Positions 1-12,500 of a stretch of DNA of 64,000 nt are shown here, in pieces. Position numbers and translations under genes: made by a program. Within the stretch, counting starts at the first letter, position 1, and each line of letters opens with the position of its first letter. The stretch comes from Auanema rhodensis (lineage: Eukaryota; Nematoda; Chromadorea; Rhabditida; Rhabditidae), in NCBI GenBank assembly GCA_964057225.1, contig OZ059895.1, positions 7,192,001 to 7,256,000 of the forward strand, written 5' to 3'. The notes under the pieces were generated by a model. The model ran no database searches. It was not told the DNA's origin and saw nothing but the letters and a program-made list of their open reading frames with translations.

Positions 1-3000
1 AATTGAAAAAGCGATAAATACTTCTCTTTTCACTTTTTCTTCTGAATTGGATATTCCCCCTTTTCGGTTCTATATAGCAAATAATTTTTCTATAAGACTC
101 ATGAATGAAAATTATGATGGACTTCGAAAACTTCTATATGAAAATCAGTCACATGCTCAGAGCGATAGGAATCGCTATAGTTTTTTCATTGTCCTAATTT
201 TTGAACTGAATACTTTTCTGTGGATGTATCACCAGCTTTTTTCGTTTATCTCTTAGCCTGACTGTCAACCTCACCAGCTGCGTTTTTAATTGGTCTTCAT
301 AACGTTTACAGCTGTGTTATAGAGACATTTAAACTGAATAGTATGAGCGTTTACTTTAGTTCATGTAATTCAAAAAAATTGTAGTTGGAACAAAAGAATG
401 TTCTACTGCTTTTGGTCGCGTTCAATATGTTGTGTGTTAGTTTAAATGCCTTTCATATTAGAAATAAAAATGTTCGGAGCTTGCTGAACAAATAAGCATA
501 AACTTCAAGCTTATATTTCTATTGTTCAAAAAAAGGATTTTAATTATAAACATCTGAAAAATTTAGTTATCTTTGTACTTTGGTGATTTTTTTTGAATTG
601 CCAGGGTTGATTCCCCAACTGTTGGCTTAGGTGGCATAGAATAAATCTTTCGTCTTTCATAAGGATCCTTTGATTTTTGGAGCACGTGAAGTGAAAAAAT
701 TTTTTTTCTCTCATAGGTCTTCCCAATTGTACAGAACGAATAAGTTTTGCATTGATCCTGTGATAAACATTAAAAAAGAAACAATAGCGATGAGCAAATT
801 AGCTATTGGGTATTAATCACTTTTATAAACTTATGACTAATAATAATATTAAATAAAGTCATATGCGTTACGGATTTCTATTAGGATGCACACACATCAA
901 TTGCTTTTAAATTGTGAATATCTCACTTTTTGTCTCTTTTGATTTATTGAAATGTTCTTGATGAATATTGAAATTTATTAATAGTGTTCGATGACATTAA
1001 AATGATTTCTTTAGAAGCATATGCATCTAAACAAGCTGTAGCATATCTCTGTGGTATTAGTAATTTCATTAGGCTTTTGAATTACGAAACTCTTACACGT
1101 AATATGCGTTAAGCTCAACATCAGGAAAATGCCTTCTATTTGGTGTCCCTAAAGAAAGCGATTGAACAAGGTCGTATTTTTCTGATTCGAAAGCCAACTT
1201 TACAATGCCCTTGAACGTTGCTTTTAGTTATGTAATAGTTGAGTGAAAGGGAAGAGAGATAATGCTTTATAGTGAGAATTGTTTATCAGTTGAAACATAC
1301 TCACACATTTTTGCTTTATGAAAGTATTTGTAATGAAACCAATTCTTCCATATCTGAATCTATACTTTTCTTATGATGGAGCCTGTTTGAGTATTTTTTG
1401 ACGCGTGTCATTTGATTTCATCTCCTTATCGCTCTGCTGATAGTAATGGCATTCCTCAAATGATCTTATTGTAACAGGATTGCATGAATGTTTATTTCAT
1501 TGAAAGTTTTGATTAGGTAATATGAAGTTTATTTTCATTTGAGCAATGCTAATATTTCTCTAGAAAAAAAATATAAGAAAGGTTCTATTCAAACTATTGA
1601 TTGTTTTGTTTCTTGGATTTACTCTTCCTATTGTAGATTTTTTTATTAATTATGATTTCTAGTCCTTTAAGTCGTTCGGAAGGGTGGTGTTTATCATTGA
1701 ATAGTTTTTAACTTCGAACAGTATGATAATTGAATGGCTGTTTTTTTATAAATTGGTTTCTATTACTAAGAGTTCGAGAAAAAAAGAACCTTGCCATATA
1801 CTGCGGATTTGAAAACGTTTTAAGATCTCAAGGTCATGCGTTAAAAAAAAACGAAAGTTAGTATAATTCTCCTCATGTTTTGCGTACTTCTTACCCCGAT
1901 GTAAGGTCAGGATCTCCTTGGCGAGAGTTATTGTGGATGGGCGAGATTTTCTGCGTTGATGCCGAAAAAACGTTGGTAAAGTAGCGTCTGGTAACAGCAT
2001 CACCTCGTCCTTCTCGCTTTCTTTCCGCCGCAGTCCTTCTCTTAAAACCTGTTAGCCAAGCTGGTTTTTGTAAAGTTCGACCTTGGGTTGAGCCTCAATT
2101 ATTTACAATTTTCTCTTTACTGGTAGACTGTTGATTAAAGTGACTTAGACTAGAGTTTCAGTGCCAACACTGAGAGCTTCTTCAGTTCGGTATTTTTTGA
2201 ACGAGTCGAACGAACAATTTTTTGAGGGACTATTCATATATCCTACATATTTAATTCATCGAGTGAGAAAAATTCTATCAGTATCTAGTAAAAATTATTG
2301 AAGCTATTTATTTGTTTCGTTTTGTTATTCTTTCTGTTTGCTTTTTTTCTGCTCCACTATGACTACAACAGATGGGATGATTTACTTTTCTCTTCTTTCT
2401 CTATCTGTTCATCTCACTTGTGCTACTAGGATGTCATTGTTAGTATCGTTTGAAGTCTCGTCCCTGAGTCTTTTTCCTGGCGCCCATCATTGTCATCCTC
2501 CAACCCCTCTCTTCAATTTCTTTTCGTTTTCTTTTTCTTCAGAAAGCTATCTTTCCCATTGGAACGAGAGCGAGAGGCCTGTCAGTTGCCCTCACTGTCT
2601 AACACTCTCTTATAGCTCCACAATCCATTTCCTATGTCGTTTTTTCGTCGAGTTGGCAATTTCTAGGCTTGTCTGTAGACACTCTTCTTTTCCCTTCTCT
2701 TTATTCCTTCGTCAGCGCCGTCGACTTGTGTGTTATCATTTTGTTGTGTCTGCATGCCTGCGTTTTCGTTTCTCTCACCCATCGTGCATCCACATTCATG
2801 CAAGCAAGTCAGACAGCAACTCTTTTTCTCTCCGCTCCCTCCTAGCGTCAAACGGCGTGGGTTGTCAATATCAACCCTCCTTCTCTCATTGGTTCTTACC
2901 AGCTAGCTCCGCCCTTTGGCAGGGGGGGTTGAACAACGTGAGCGCCATGGGGTTTGTTGCGTGTGCTGCTTGCTGCTGTGCTGCTGCTGACGCCCCTTTC

Positions 3001-3591
3001 TCCCTCCACTACATCCCCAACTCCCTCTCAACTTCGTTGCCAGATACCTGATCTCATATCAACTATTTCTATCACACTGTTCTATGCTGCCCTTTCTAGT
3101 TGCAAACTGTTTCATAACAGGCATCATCTATGTTCCTTCTATTTTTTATCCGATCCCGGCATCTCTTAAAAGGCCTCTCCCCCATCAACGATTTGCGCCA
3201 CCGCTTGTGCATAGTCTTGTTTTTTTTGTTGCAATATTATGCTGATCCAAGCTAGTGTAACCTTATTAATATGTGAACCCCCTTCTCTCCAGACTTGTCT
3301 CCTTAGAAACATTCAAAAACAACGGTTAAAATTAAGTAAAATACCGAGCTATTTTTCAGTACGGAAGACAAGCGTGTTATGTTGTAAGCGTACTGTTGGA
3401 TAGACACCAGTTGCCCGAAGGTGAATATTTATAAGTCCTATTGGATGTTATGTATGTTTATGCTCTTTTGGGGAATTGTTTATGCTGTTCTGTTTGGTAT
3501 CATACAGATCTGTGTAAAAAAAATTTTCAAAGAACATAAGCTACAACATTTGGTCTTTCTATATTCTATGTTCCTATTTCTCCCATTCCAG
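1..3591. other. 5' region or intron of PP4R1; no exon recognised
   Basis: I find no convincing exon here. The PP4R1 family needs roughly 170 more N-terminal residues before the exon at 3592, so the missing exons are either upstream of the window or too diverged to see. Bases 2330-3250 are strikingly pyrimidine-rich and hold an open frame of 237 codons (2338-3051). Its product is Ser/Leu/Phe/Cys-rich low-complexity sequence, so I do not call it a gene. The stretch could be promoter, 5' UTR or intron. Confidence 0.4.
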
Positions 3592-6500
3592 ATGATCTTC
3601 AGAAAACCGTCATTCCCCTCATGTACGAGTTGGTTGACACGTCCAACGAGAGTGCCGACTCGGAACATCGAGTTGAAATTGCCACGGTATGACCCGGATT
3701 GTATTATATTTATTCCAATTAGGGATATATGCTGGCTGAGAATAACTTGTGATGGCTTCGTGAGCGTATAATGAAAACCTGCTTTTTAACAATTGTATTG
3801 ATCTCTTTTGAATTATTGTAGTTTCAAACAGTAGGTCTTGGCAACTTTGCAGTTTTCAAGCCATTGTCCCCAATACCTTTTTTGGCGCCTTTTCATAGTT
3901 TTTCTTCCTTTCTTTGTGCCCCGCCATTACTTGTGGCTGTGTGTTTCTTCTCGAAAGAAAGAGACCTCTACGCCGGCAAAAACTGGCGTCAGCGGCCGCG
4001 ACGAAGACAACGAGAAATCGTTGAAAACGAGAGAGTTTCGAATGAGAGAGTATGGAAAAGTGTGGGCAAAGCGTGGAACCCAAAGAAACAAAGTGCTGAG
4101 AGAGATAGTGAAAGGAGAGCAGAGTGGCAGCAATCCGGCGCGCAAAAAAAGGGGTGGAGTTTGCTGGCGCGGCGGCGAATGATCGTTTGCCTGGGCGGAG
4201 AACTAGAGATGCAGTCAAATGAAAGAGTGTGGGGCCTTCCGAGGCGCAGGAGGAGAGGGAATTGCTCTCTCTCACACTCTTTCCAGCCATAGCCATAGCG
4301 GCACATTGAATGAATGAAGAACACTGAAACGTCGTGGCTGCCTGCTGCCTGGTTAGCGAGCAGAACAACCAGCCTCTTTCTGCTGTTTCTTTCATTTCAT
4401 TGGCACTGCTATATCTATCGTACCTGCAATATCTGTATTATTCCATTTTGAATACCCTGATTCGTCTTTCGTCTGCTCAAGATATTTCAATGTCTGTAGC
4501 GTCAGTCTTGTTCAATCCCTCATTTAACCCTTATTCTCAGATTTTCCCTCTCTCACTTTCTCACTCAACTTCGCGGAGTGAAGAGTGTAGTAGAGAGGAT
4601 CTGAGAATATCTATATGTTTGTGTGCTTCTGTGTGGATGTATGAGTGCTTATGTATGTTTCTGTATATTTGTGAAGCACCGCATCGAGTTTAAGTTTAAA
4701 TCTGCCCAGATCCCCAATCCTCCCCTAGTCATGTCGTCTCGATGGTGAAAGACATGGGTAGTGAGACGCGTCATAGCCGTATCACTATTCTGTTTTTCGC
4801 CTTCTGGATGTACTCATTTTGCCCCTTTGTCCCGCGTTGAAGAGCAGTGTGATAGAAACCTATAGAAAGGTGCTCTAAAAAGTGTCTGTTAATCGAATGA
4901 AGTCTTTACTGGTGTCTTTGATTATCAGTGATGATTGGTTGAAGATTGTGCTAGCGTTTGAAATAGTGATCATAAGTTAAAAAGAAATGAACTGAGGAAA
5001 TATTGAACGAGATAAGACATCAGAAGAGAATGAGTTTTTTTTTGCGTTGTATGTGCGTTTGTCGCACAGCTGTTGTATGCAGGTGGTGTGTATGTGTGTG
5101 TGCTACGTGCTTGCACTAGTATAATCTCTATTTCACTAGCGCCTTATCTCTTGCTTCTCCAGGTTGGAGCTAAGTTAGATGCAGTGCTCAAAATTCACCT
5201 TTCCCTGTCTAAATCTTAAACATATTCCATTTTTGATGGCAGTCCAAACTCTAGGCTCTATTGCTCTTACAGCCCCATCAGGCTCGGCTCACTACCGGCA
5301 CGTCAAAGTGGTGGGTGATTTGTCGACTTGAGTTCATATCACAGCCAGCTTTGATGTGCTGTAATGAGCAAAGAGGCCGTAACCAAGCCCTAAGCCCATA
5401 TCCCTAATCCGTTAATGAGCCACATGCCAGCCAGCCTAGAATCTCTGGATGAAATCATTATTCTGTGGAATACTTTATAGTTTTTTTTCATTTCAGGTGT
5501 TGTGTCGAATAATATCTCAAGATGACTTAAAGGACCGGAAATGGGTCTACGACAACTTCATCTGGCGCTACTCACATCTGCTCACACATCCAATTCTTCA
5601 TGTTCGAAAAGTGGGTAGTTTAATGGAAATAACAGGGGTAACAACGAAAGGGGAAAGGAAAACGAATACGAAGGGAAAAGAAGGGAAAGAATAAAAGTGA
5701 ACGGCGTTCACTGTAATTTTATGGAAAGGGTTGTTCAAAGAAAGAAGATAGGCATTTTTTTTGCTTTAGTAGAAGGCAACTTCGAAAAAAAACGAAATGC
5801 GATGACGGTAATACGGATGGAATGCTTGCTCAAATGACAAACAAGAAAGCAAATACGGGCTCACGGCAGAAACTGAGAGCAAACAGATAGCGTTTCGTGA
5901 TGATGTTGCTGCAGGCAAGATGCTTTGCCATATCATTGTTACTTTGTGTTGAATACACGACTTTCACTTCACTGTTCCATGCAGAACAGCTTTCTATTTC
6001 TTATGAGTTAACGGATCCTGTATAATGCTAACCATACAGGTTAGGTTTGTGAAGTTTCACCCAAAGGAGTTGGTTTTCGGTCGACGACGTGACGACAGCG
6101 CGGTTTGGCAGCGTCGCGTTTTGTGTTGGCCGCGAAGCTGGATTGATTGACGAAAGCGAGGGACACGAGGCAAAGAAGAAGACAAAAACGACTAAATAAG
6201 AAATGACATTGGAAAAGATGAGAATTTCGAAAGCGAAAGACTATCGGAAGGAAGCCATTTAAAGCAGTGTGCTTTTACAGACTTTAAGGCATTTGAATAC
6301 CACGTTTTCTTAGTGTCAGAAGAGTATTCAAGTAAGAAGAATGGTATGTTGTAGAACATTAGGGTTGGTTTGGTAATAAGAAACTTGGCAAGTTTTGTTC
6401 ACCAAAACAGGAACTTTCATTAGTTTTTTGTTTAATCTTTTTTGACTGCACTCCAGTTCTTTAGCAGGTGACCCTGCCAAACTACCTCGCGTTTTGTATT

Positions 6501-9500
6501 TCTCGCTTTCAATATCAGTACTGCGTTATCTTTAAACGATTTTTCTTCGATTGAACCGTTGTTGGAGCGACGATATGACAATCTTACCAAAAATCAGAGA
6601 TTAGTATTCATCAACACCAGGAGAAATTGTCCATGTCCAGTGTTTGGTGACTTTTTAAAGCATTGGTTTAAGTTGTGATTGCTCTGCATAGCCACTTTGT
6701 TTACTTATAAACTTGCAATACAGCCAAACGATCTCAGTAACGACAGTCAAAATTTTACGATTTTTAAAATCTACCAGGGTGGCCTCCATGCTTTCACTCT
6801 TGTTGGCAATGGCCTCACTATTTTTTCGATTTGATTATCGAGTTGAAAAAAGATAAAAGAGCGAAATGGCATACCCGGCAACCAGTCACTCGCCGGCTCA
6901 AACGGAAAAACGAAGCGTTCGCTGTGTGTAATAGGGAAATAGGTTTTCGATCGTTCTCGGAAATTCATTCTTCTGTTGGGCGAGCCGATTACAGTAATCC
7001 TTCTATGGTGTATGTTGTGTGTCTGTTTTTTTTCTGAATAAGAGGTTGTTGAGCTGAATGAATAAGTGGCATTGTGAGTTGTCCCACGGCTCTTCATTGG
7101 CGAAGGCAATGGCGTCTAGAACATAATAAGTCGCATGATAAAGTGTTAAACAAGTTTAAACGGTGAAACGTCTTTTATGCAATCAGTTGCACTAATGGAT
7201 ATTTGATTATTATAAGCTGTGCTTTTTATTAACTCATCTTTAATTTTGATATGAGAACATTCAAAATATATGAAACATGGGGATAAACTTTTCTGTCACT
7301 GAGCGAGTTTTTCTCATACTAACTCAATAATTGCAATGTCCTTCGAAGATGTATATGTTGTTATTATGATGTTTGTTAGAATACAAGAAAAACAGAAAAA
7401 AAAAACAGGGTAAAATGCATGGTGACGATTTGTCCGATTCCATGAATGTTGTTTGGCATGATTCATGGCCACCAACAGGCAATGCTGAATAATGCCCCCC
7501 TTCGTTCAGGCGGGAAGATGGAGTAATGACGTCATATGAATTGAATCAAAGGAAGAAGGATCGTGAATATATAAAAAACGACACAGGCCTCTATGGCAGT
7601 TTCTTCGTCACGTGGTTTAGATCGTCCTAATATTGCGGACTAGTCGTTATAGCCATGAGAGTGGGCTGATTTGATTTAAACGATGATGCTCGTTTCAAAA
7701 ACGATTCAGGAAAGATCAATGATCGCGTTTGACGAGTGTGTTAGCTTAATGGAACTATAGAAAAATGTAATTTTTTAGAATAATTTAGAAAAGATATTTT
7801 ATAAACAAAAGTTGCAATGCAATCGTGTTGCTGCTTAAAACATGCAATCGTAGCTGGGCGGACGCTACGTCTGTATTTATAATTTGATTATTTATTAGAC
7901 AATTAAGTATAATTCAAGGCTCTTGGTATTGCCTGCTTTTCGAGTTTAACTATTTACATTGTTGTTTTACCAGGGCTATCTCCCCAGTAAGTGGGTGTAG
8001 ATGGTTTCATTATATACGAATGTAGATTTTTAAAATTCAAACTGAAGCGAAAGTAGTCTAGGATGTGCATCACATATGATTTTATTAGTTGTTGACTTAT
8101 TAGTTTCATCTGCTATATCACTGCAGATATTCAAGAGTCACTCAACAATTCGTTGATGTGCCTATGTCAGCGCGTATTGCATGGCAAATCAAATTAAAAA
8201 AATAAAAAGCAAAAAAAGACAAAATTGAGATTTTAACCAAATGTAGCATAAAAGTGCGATTGGTTTAGTTATGTTGTTTTATGAAGAAAAAAATTATGTC
8301 TGATCAGCCAAAAAAAATGCTTTCGTTACAACTTTCATTTTATGTCAATTTTTTGACTGTTTGAAATTTTTAAAGTTTTCGAAGGTAAGAGAAGAAGTTT
8401 AGACGCATGTGTGATGGATCAATGGGAGGAAAATTATACTGGAGCATTAAGTTTCCAGAGAAATATTCAAATAATGTGTTCCTTACTCTTTCTTTCTTCT
8501 AATGTTCCTTATAAATTGGAAAGAAAAATAGACTGCACATAGAGGAAAATTAACAACATCTGGGACCGCATAGCGCATATCAAGGGCTCGTTGGAAGAGC
8601 CCACAAGGCCAACTCAGTCTAACACGTGACGATTAGGAAATATATATCCTTGGCTGCTGGCATTGTCCTTCCATACGAATAGAGAAAAGGGGTTTAAGAT
8701 ATGGAAAAAAATTATTGGGAATTAAACTAGTACAAAAAGAGCAATATCAAATGAAATATAATATGATTCCCTATATGAAGTTAAACTTGAATTATGTAAA
8801 CTGAAGTTATGTATTATTCCTTTTCAGGTTGCTATTGGTATAATTGGACATCTGGCTCGAATGTTTGGCACCCGCTTCACAGATATGGTTAGTTTCCTAT
8901 ATTTTTTCTCTTCTTTTCGATATTCACTGGGGCAAAAGCTTCCCATTTTTTTACACTAATGCTTTTCTTCATCCTCGTATCCCTTTGTCTACTTGTCCTT
9001 TGATCAGTTTCGTTCTGTTCATTCGTCTTCTCTTTTTCCCATTTTTAAATTTTTTTCTGCAAGCATTCAAAGAGACATATACGAAGTATGGATCAGGGTC
9101 GTAAGGGATGGTCATATGATGGGTTGGAAGATCACCTGAGAGGCTACCATCATATGGACAGTTCGAAATGAACCAATGAGATTTAGCGTTTGTTAAAATG
9201 TATGGACCATCTGTCTTTTGTTGAAACGTTTCACAACCTCTCTTTTCTGTCTTTGTTTGTGTGTGTCTTTTTCTATTCTTATACAACAGAATTTTGAGGG
9301 GCGTAAGGATGAGCCATAAAATAGCATAGAGTTATTAGATTTTTCTCTATGGACGCCTGGAGAAAGCTAAGAATTTGTCATCATTCCTTGTCATATGCTT
9401 TCTCATTGGTGGTCTGAAACTGACACATAGCACAGGGTAAAGACAGGATGGTTTTCGTATAATTAATGGAGGGATAGGAATGGTTTGGATATTGATGGGC

Positions 9501-12500
9501 CTACACAAAGCCTAAATGGGTTTGCACTTTTGACAGAATTTGTGGAGATGTGAACTGCTTCTACTAATGATCATCGTTTAGAGTATCTCTAGAGATTTTC
9601 TGTTCAAATTTTAGCTGTTGGTTGGACGATGTGATGGAGGGAAGAAGAGGAAGCTTCAGGATGATTTTCGCTCGACTTGTTTATTCAAAATTTTTCATAA
9701 TTGAAGTTGGTATAGCGGAACGTAGCATGGCGCTTTCGATAGCTGTCTTGTGTATCTGCAAATTCTTTGAATAGATCTTTTGTTTCATTCTAGTATTACG
9801 CTTTTGAGGAGACCACTTTGTCTTTTGACTCATCTGACTTGTGATCCTTGGCCCTTATCTACTTCCTTAATACTTCTCATGTATGCGTATATGGCGTTGA
9901 TGCAGATACATCTAATTCAATATGAAATATTGGTTGTAGAAAATATTTATGAGTATTATATACATCCAAATAGAATTACGAGTGGTGCAACTTACTCTCC
10001 TCAGATTTTCATTTTGATCATCATATACTATGCATATTGAGAAAAAACTTCAAGGCTTGAATGAGCTGTTCTATGAAGTTTTTTGATTTCGTTCCAATGG
10101 GTTTTTCCGAGTGTTCTGCTCACGTTTTCTCTCTCCCAATTCCCCTTCTACGTTCGCTTTTCTTCTCTTTTTTTCTCGTTCCCAGCTATTTTCTTTGACA
10201 CTTGAACGAAAAAAACCAGAGGTTAGACATGAAAGAATCGAAAGATAGAAAATTCACTCGTGAAGAAGCTTTGGCGAAATTGCGAGCAGATGTGCCTCCG
10301 CGAATATGCTTCGTTTCATAATTCCAAACATAAATGTGATGTGTTTGTTGAAACTACATCAATACGTGACACATGCAGTTGTTTATCATGTGTTCCATGT
10401 GCTCTGCTTCTGTTGACGTCAATATATGCAAGTTTGTGTTGATGTAGATAGTTTAGCGATCGCTTGTTCTGCCAAATCGGGCATTTTGCGATCTTTGGTT
10501 GTTAGCTCTTGTGCTCTGCAATCGACCAAGAGTTGGCGAATATATGTAGAAGTAAGATGAGGATTGTATGGGGACGTTGACACTCGTTGCCATTCTGTTC
10601 TTTCTTCGTCATCCCCTATTTTTTTTCCGTTTTCACTCCACTTAGCTATCGCTCTCTCTTGGTTCATGTGTTCTCGAAAGTTTGATGAACGGAAGGGGGA
10701 GTCTCTCGGAGAGAGTAGAAAGACAAAGTCGAAGTTGTTTGCTTCGTTGGTTATGTGTGCTTGTTTGTTGCAAATCCTAGGCAAATAAGCTCCGGGGGGT
10801 TTTCGTTATTGTCTGTTGAGGGGTTGCAAAATGGGCCTGAGATTAAAATATAATGGGTGAAACACAAGGAGAATGAGGAGTAGAAACGAGAATGTTGTGA
10901 CTTACAATGGCACGAAAAAAAAGCTGGGAATGTTTTTTAACGAGGGAGCCAATGTTTTTTGTTTTTGAGTTTAGATGCTCAATGTAGGTTAAATTTTAAC
11001 AGTTGATCTAGTAAAAATTATAAGAGGGATTTCGCACATGTCTCGAAAAAATAAGATAATTTCTAAAAATATGGGCAGAATGAAGGAATGTAATAGCTTT
11101 TATTATATCAAATAACATGAATTTCAAAAAATTGAAATTAAGTTTGAGTCACTTAATGTCCTTACAAGAGAATTTGATCAATGAACAATGAAAATACACA
11201 TGTGACAAGTTCCTCTCAGCTTTACTACAGAGAAGTTGAGAATTCAAAACGATTATCATGGTAAGGAAGAGGTATTTGTGGCGACGAAGATATACAACTA
11301 AAGAGTAGCATTGAAATTATGAGATTAGCAAGTAGAAACACTAGATTAATTTCACCGCCTGTTTGTCAGCCATGATGCTCCTACTTCAATCTCGATTCTC
11401 TCGCTCTCCCTTCTATTTTTTCGTATATCATGTCTCAATTATATCCCTTTTGCTCCAGTGTGTTTCACTGTGATTTTGATGTTTCCTATCCAACATTTTT
11501 TTCAATTATTCACGCTTTTTCTCTCGTAGTGAAATCGCGAGTATGAATTTCATATAATGGAGAACATAGGGATTAGAGGGGCTAATACAACATATTTCCG
11601 AGGTTATTCGATAAATCAAAATCAGGATTACATTTGTCCACTTAAAGGGGTTTTGTAAATATAAATGAATATATTAGCTTAAGTTCACTCACAATTAATT
11701 CCTCCAAATCAAGTAATTTGGTATTTTTCTTTCTGTATATTTTCATTTTCATGAAATATTTTTCAACTATAATAGTATACTTTTATTAATTATATGTTTC
11801 AGTTTTCCGTTCCACATCTACTTGCATTATGCGAAGATCCTAATTGGGGAGTTCGAAAGGTTGTCTGTGAAAACTTTGTAGAGGTCAGTTATATGAATAT
11901 TCTATTAGCTCGTTTGTTTCAAACATTTTATTATTTTATGGTTCCATTTATATTTATATACTTTCATGCTATAAGGTTTTCATTATATCTGGCAATTTTG
12001 TCTGCTATTCATATGTTAGTTTGCCTGTTTCGTAATGCGTATCCAGGATTTGTTGCTAAGTTACTGCTATGTTTGTGTCTATTTTCGGAGTTTTATACAT
12101 ATATCTAACTGCTCTGTATGCAGTTTATGAGTAATGTGAAGAAAAAAAGAAAGAAAATTTGTTGCTCTACTATGGGGGACTTGCGATGCTCTTTTTTAGA
12201 TGCCATATAATGAACCACCAAAGATATAAGATAACAAGATAGCATTGACTTATTTTTTCTCGTTTTTCTGTTCTTAAGAAACAACCAAAATAAAAGAAGC
12301 AATTTGTCACTTTTTGTTGGCAGTAGCCAATTGATTGGAGCATGCAATATAGATTGAAGCTTAGCATTCCAATCCTTTTTTCTCATCCTTTCAATAGAAT
12401 AGATAGTTTAGCGGTATCATGAGGTTTTGAAGCTTCCGGTTTTTTGTTTCGTTCTTTTAATCGTTATATGATATCCGGGTTACTAGATTGACTATCTAGT

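Noticed and set aside
2338-3051. 237-codon open frame on the plus strand
   Set aside because: Product is Ser/Leu/Phe-rich low complexity from a pyrimidine tract, with no domain or family resemblance. It is kept only as part of an unusual-composition finding.
5240-5330. Codon-like stretch resembling a PP4R1 HEAT exon
   Set aside because: With the phase-0 ends of the neighbouring exons it hits an immediate stop, and the exons at 3592-3686 and 5497-5610 join directly in agreement with the family.
12105-12386. Minus-strand open frame antisense to a PP4R1 intron
   Set aside because: AT/lysine/leucine-rich, no splice or domain support; it lies in intron sequence.
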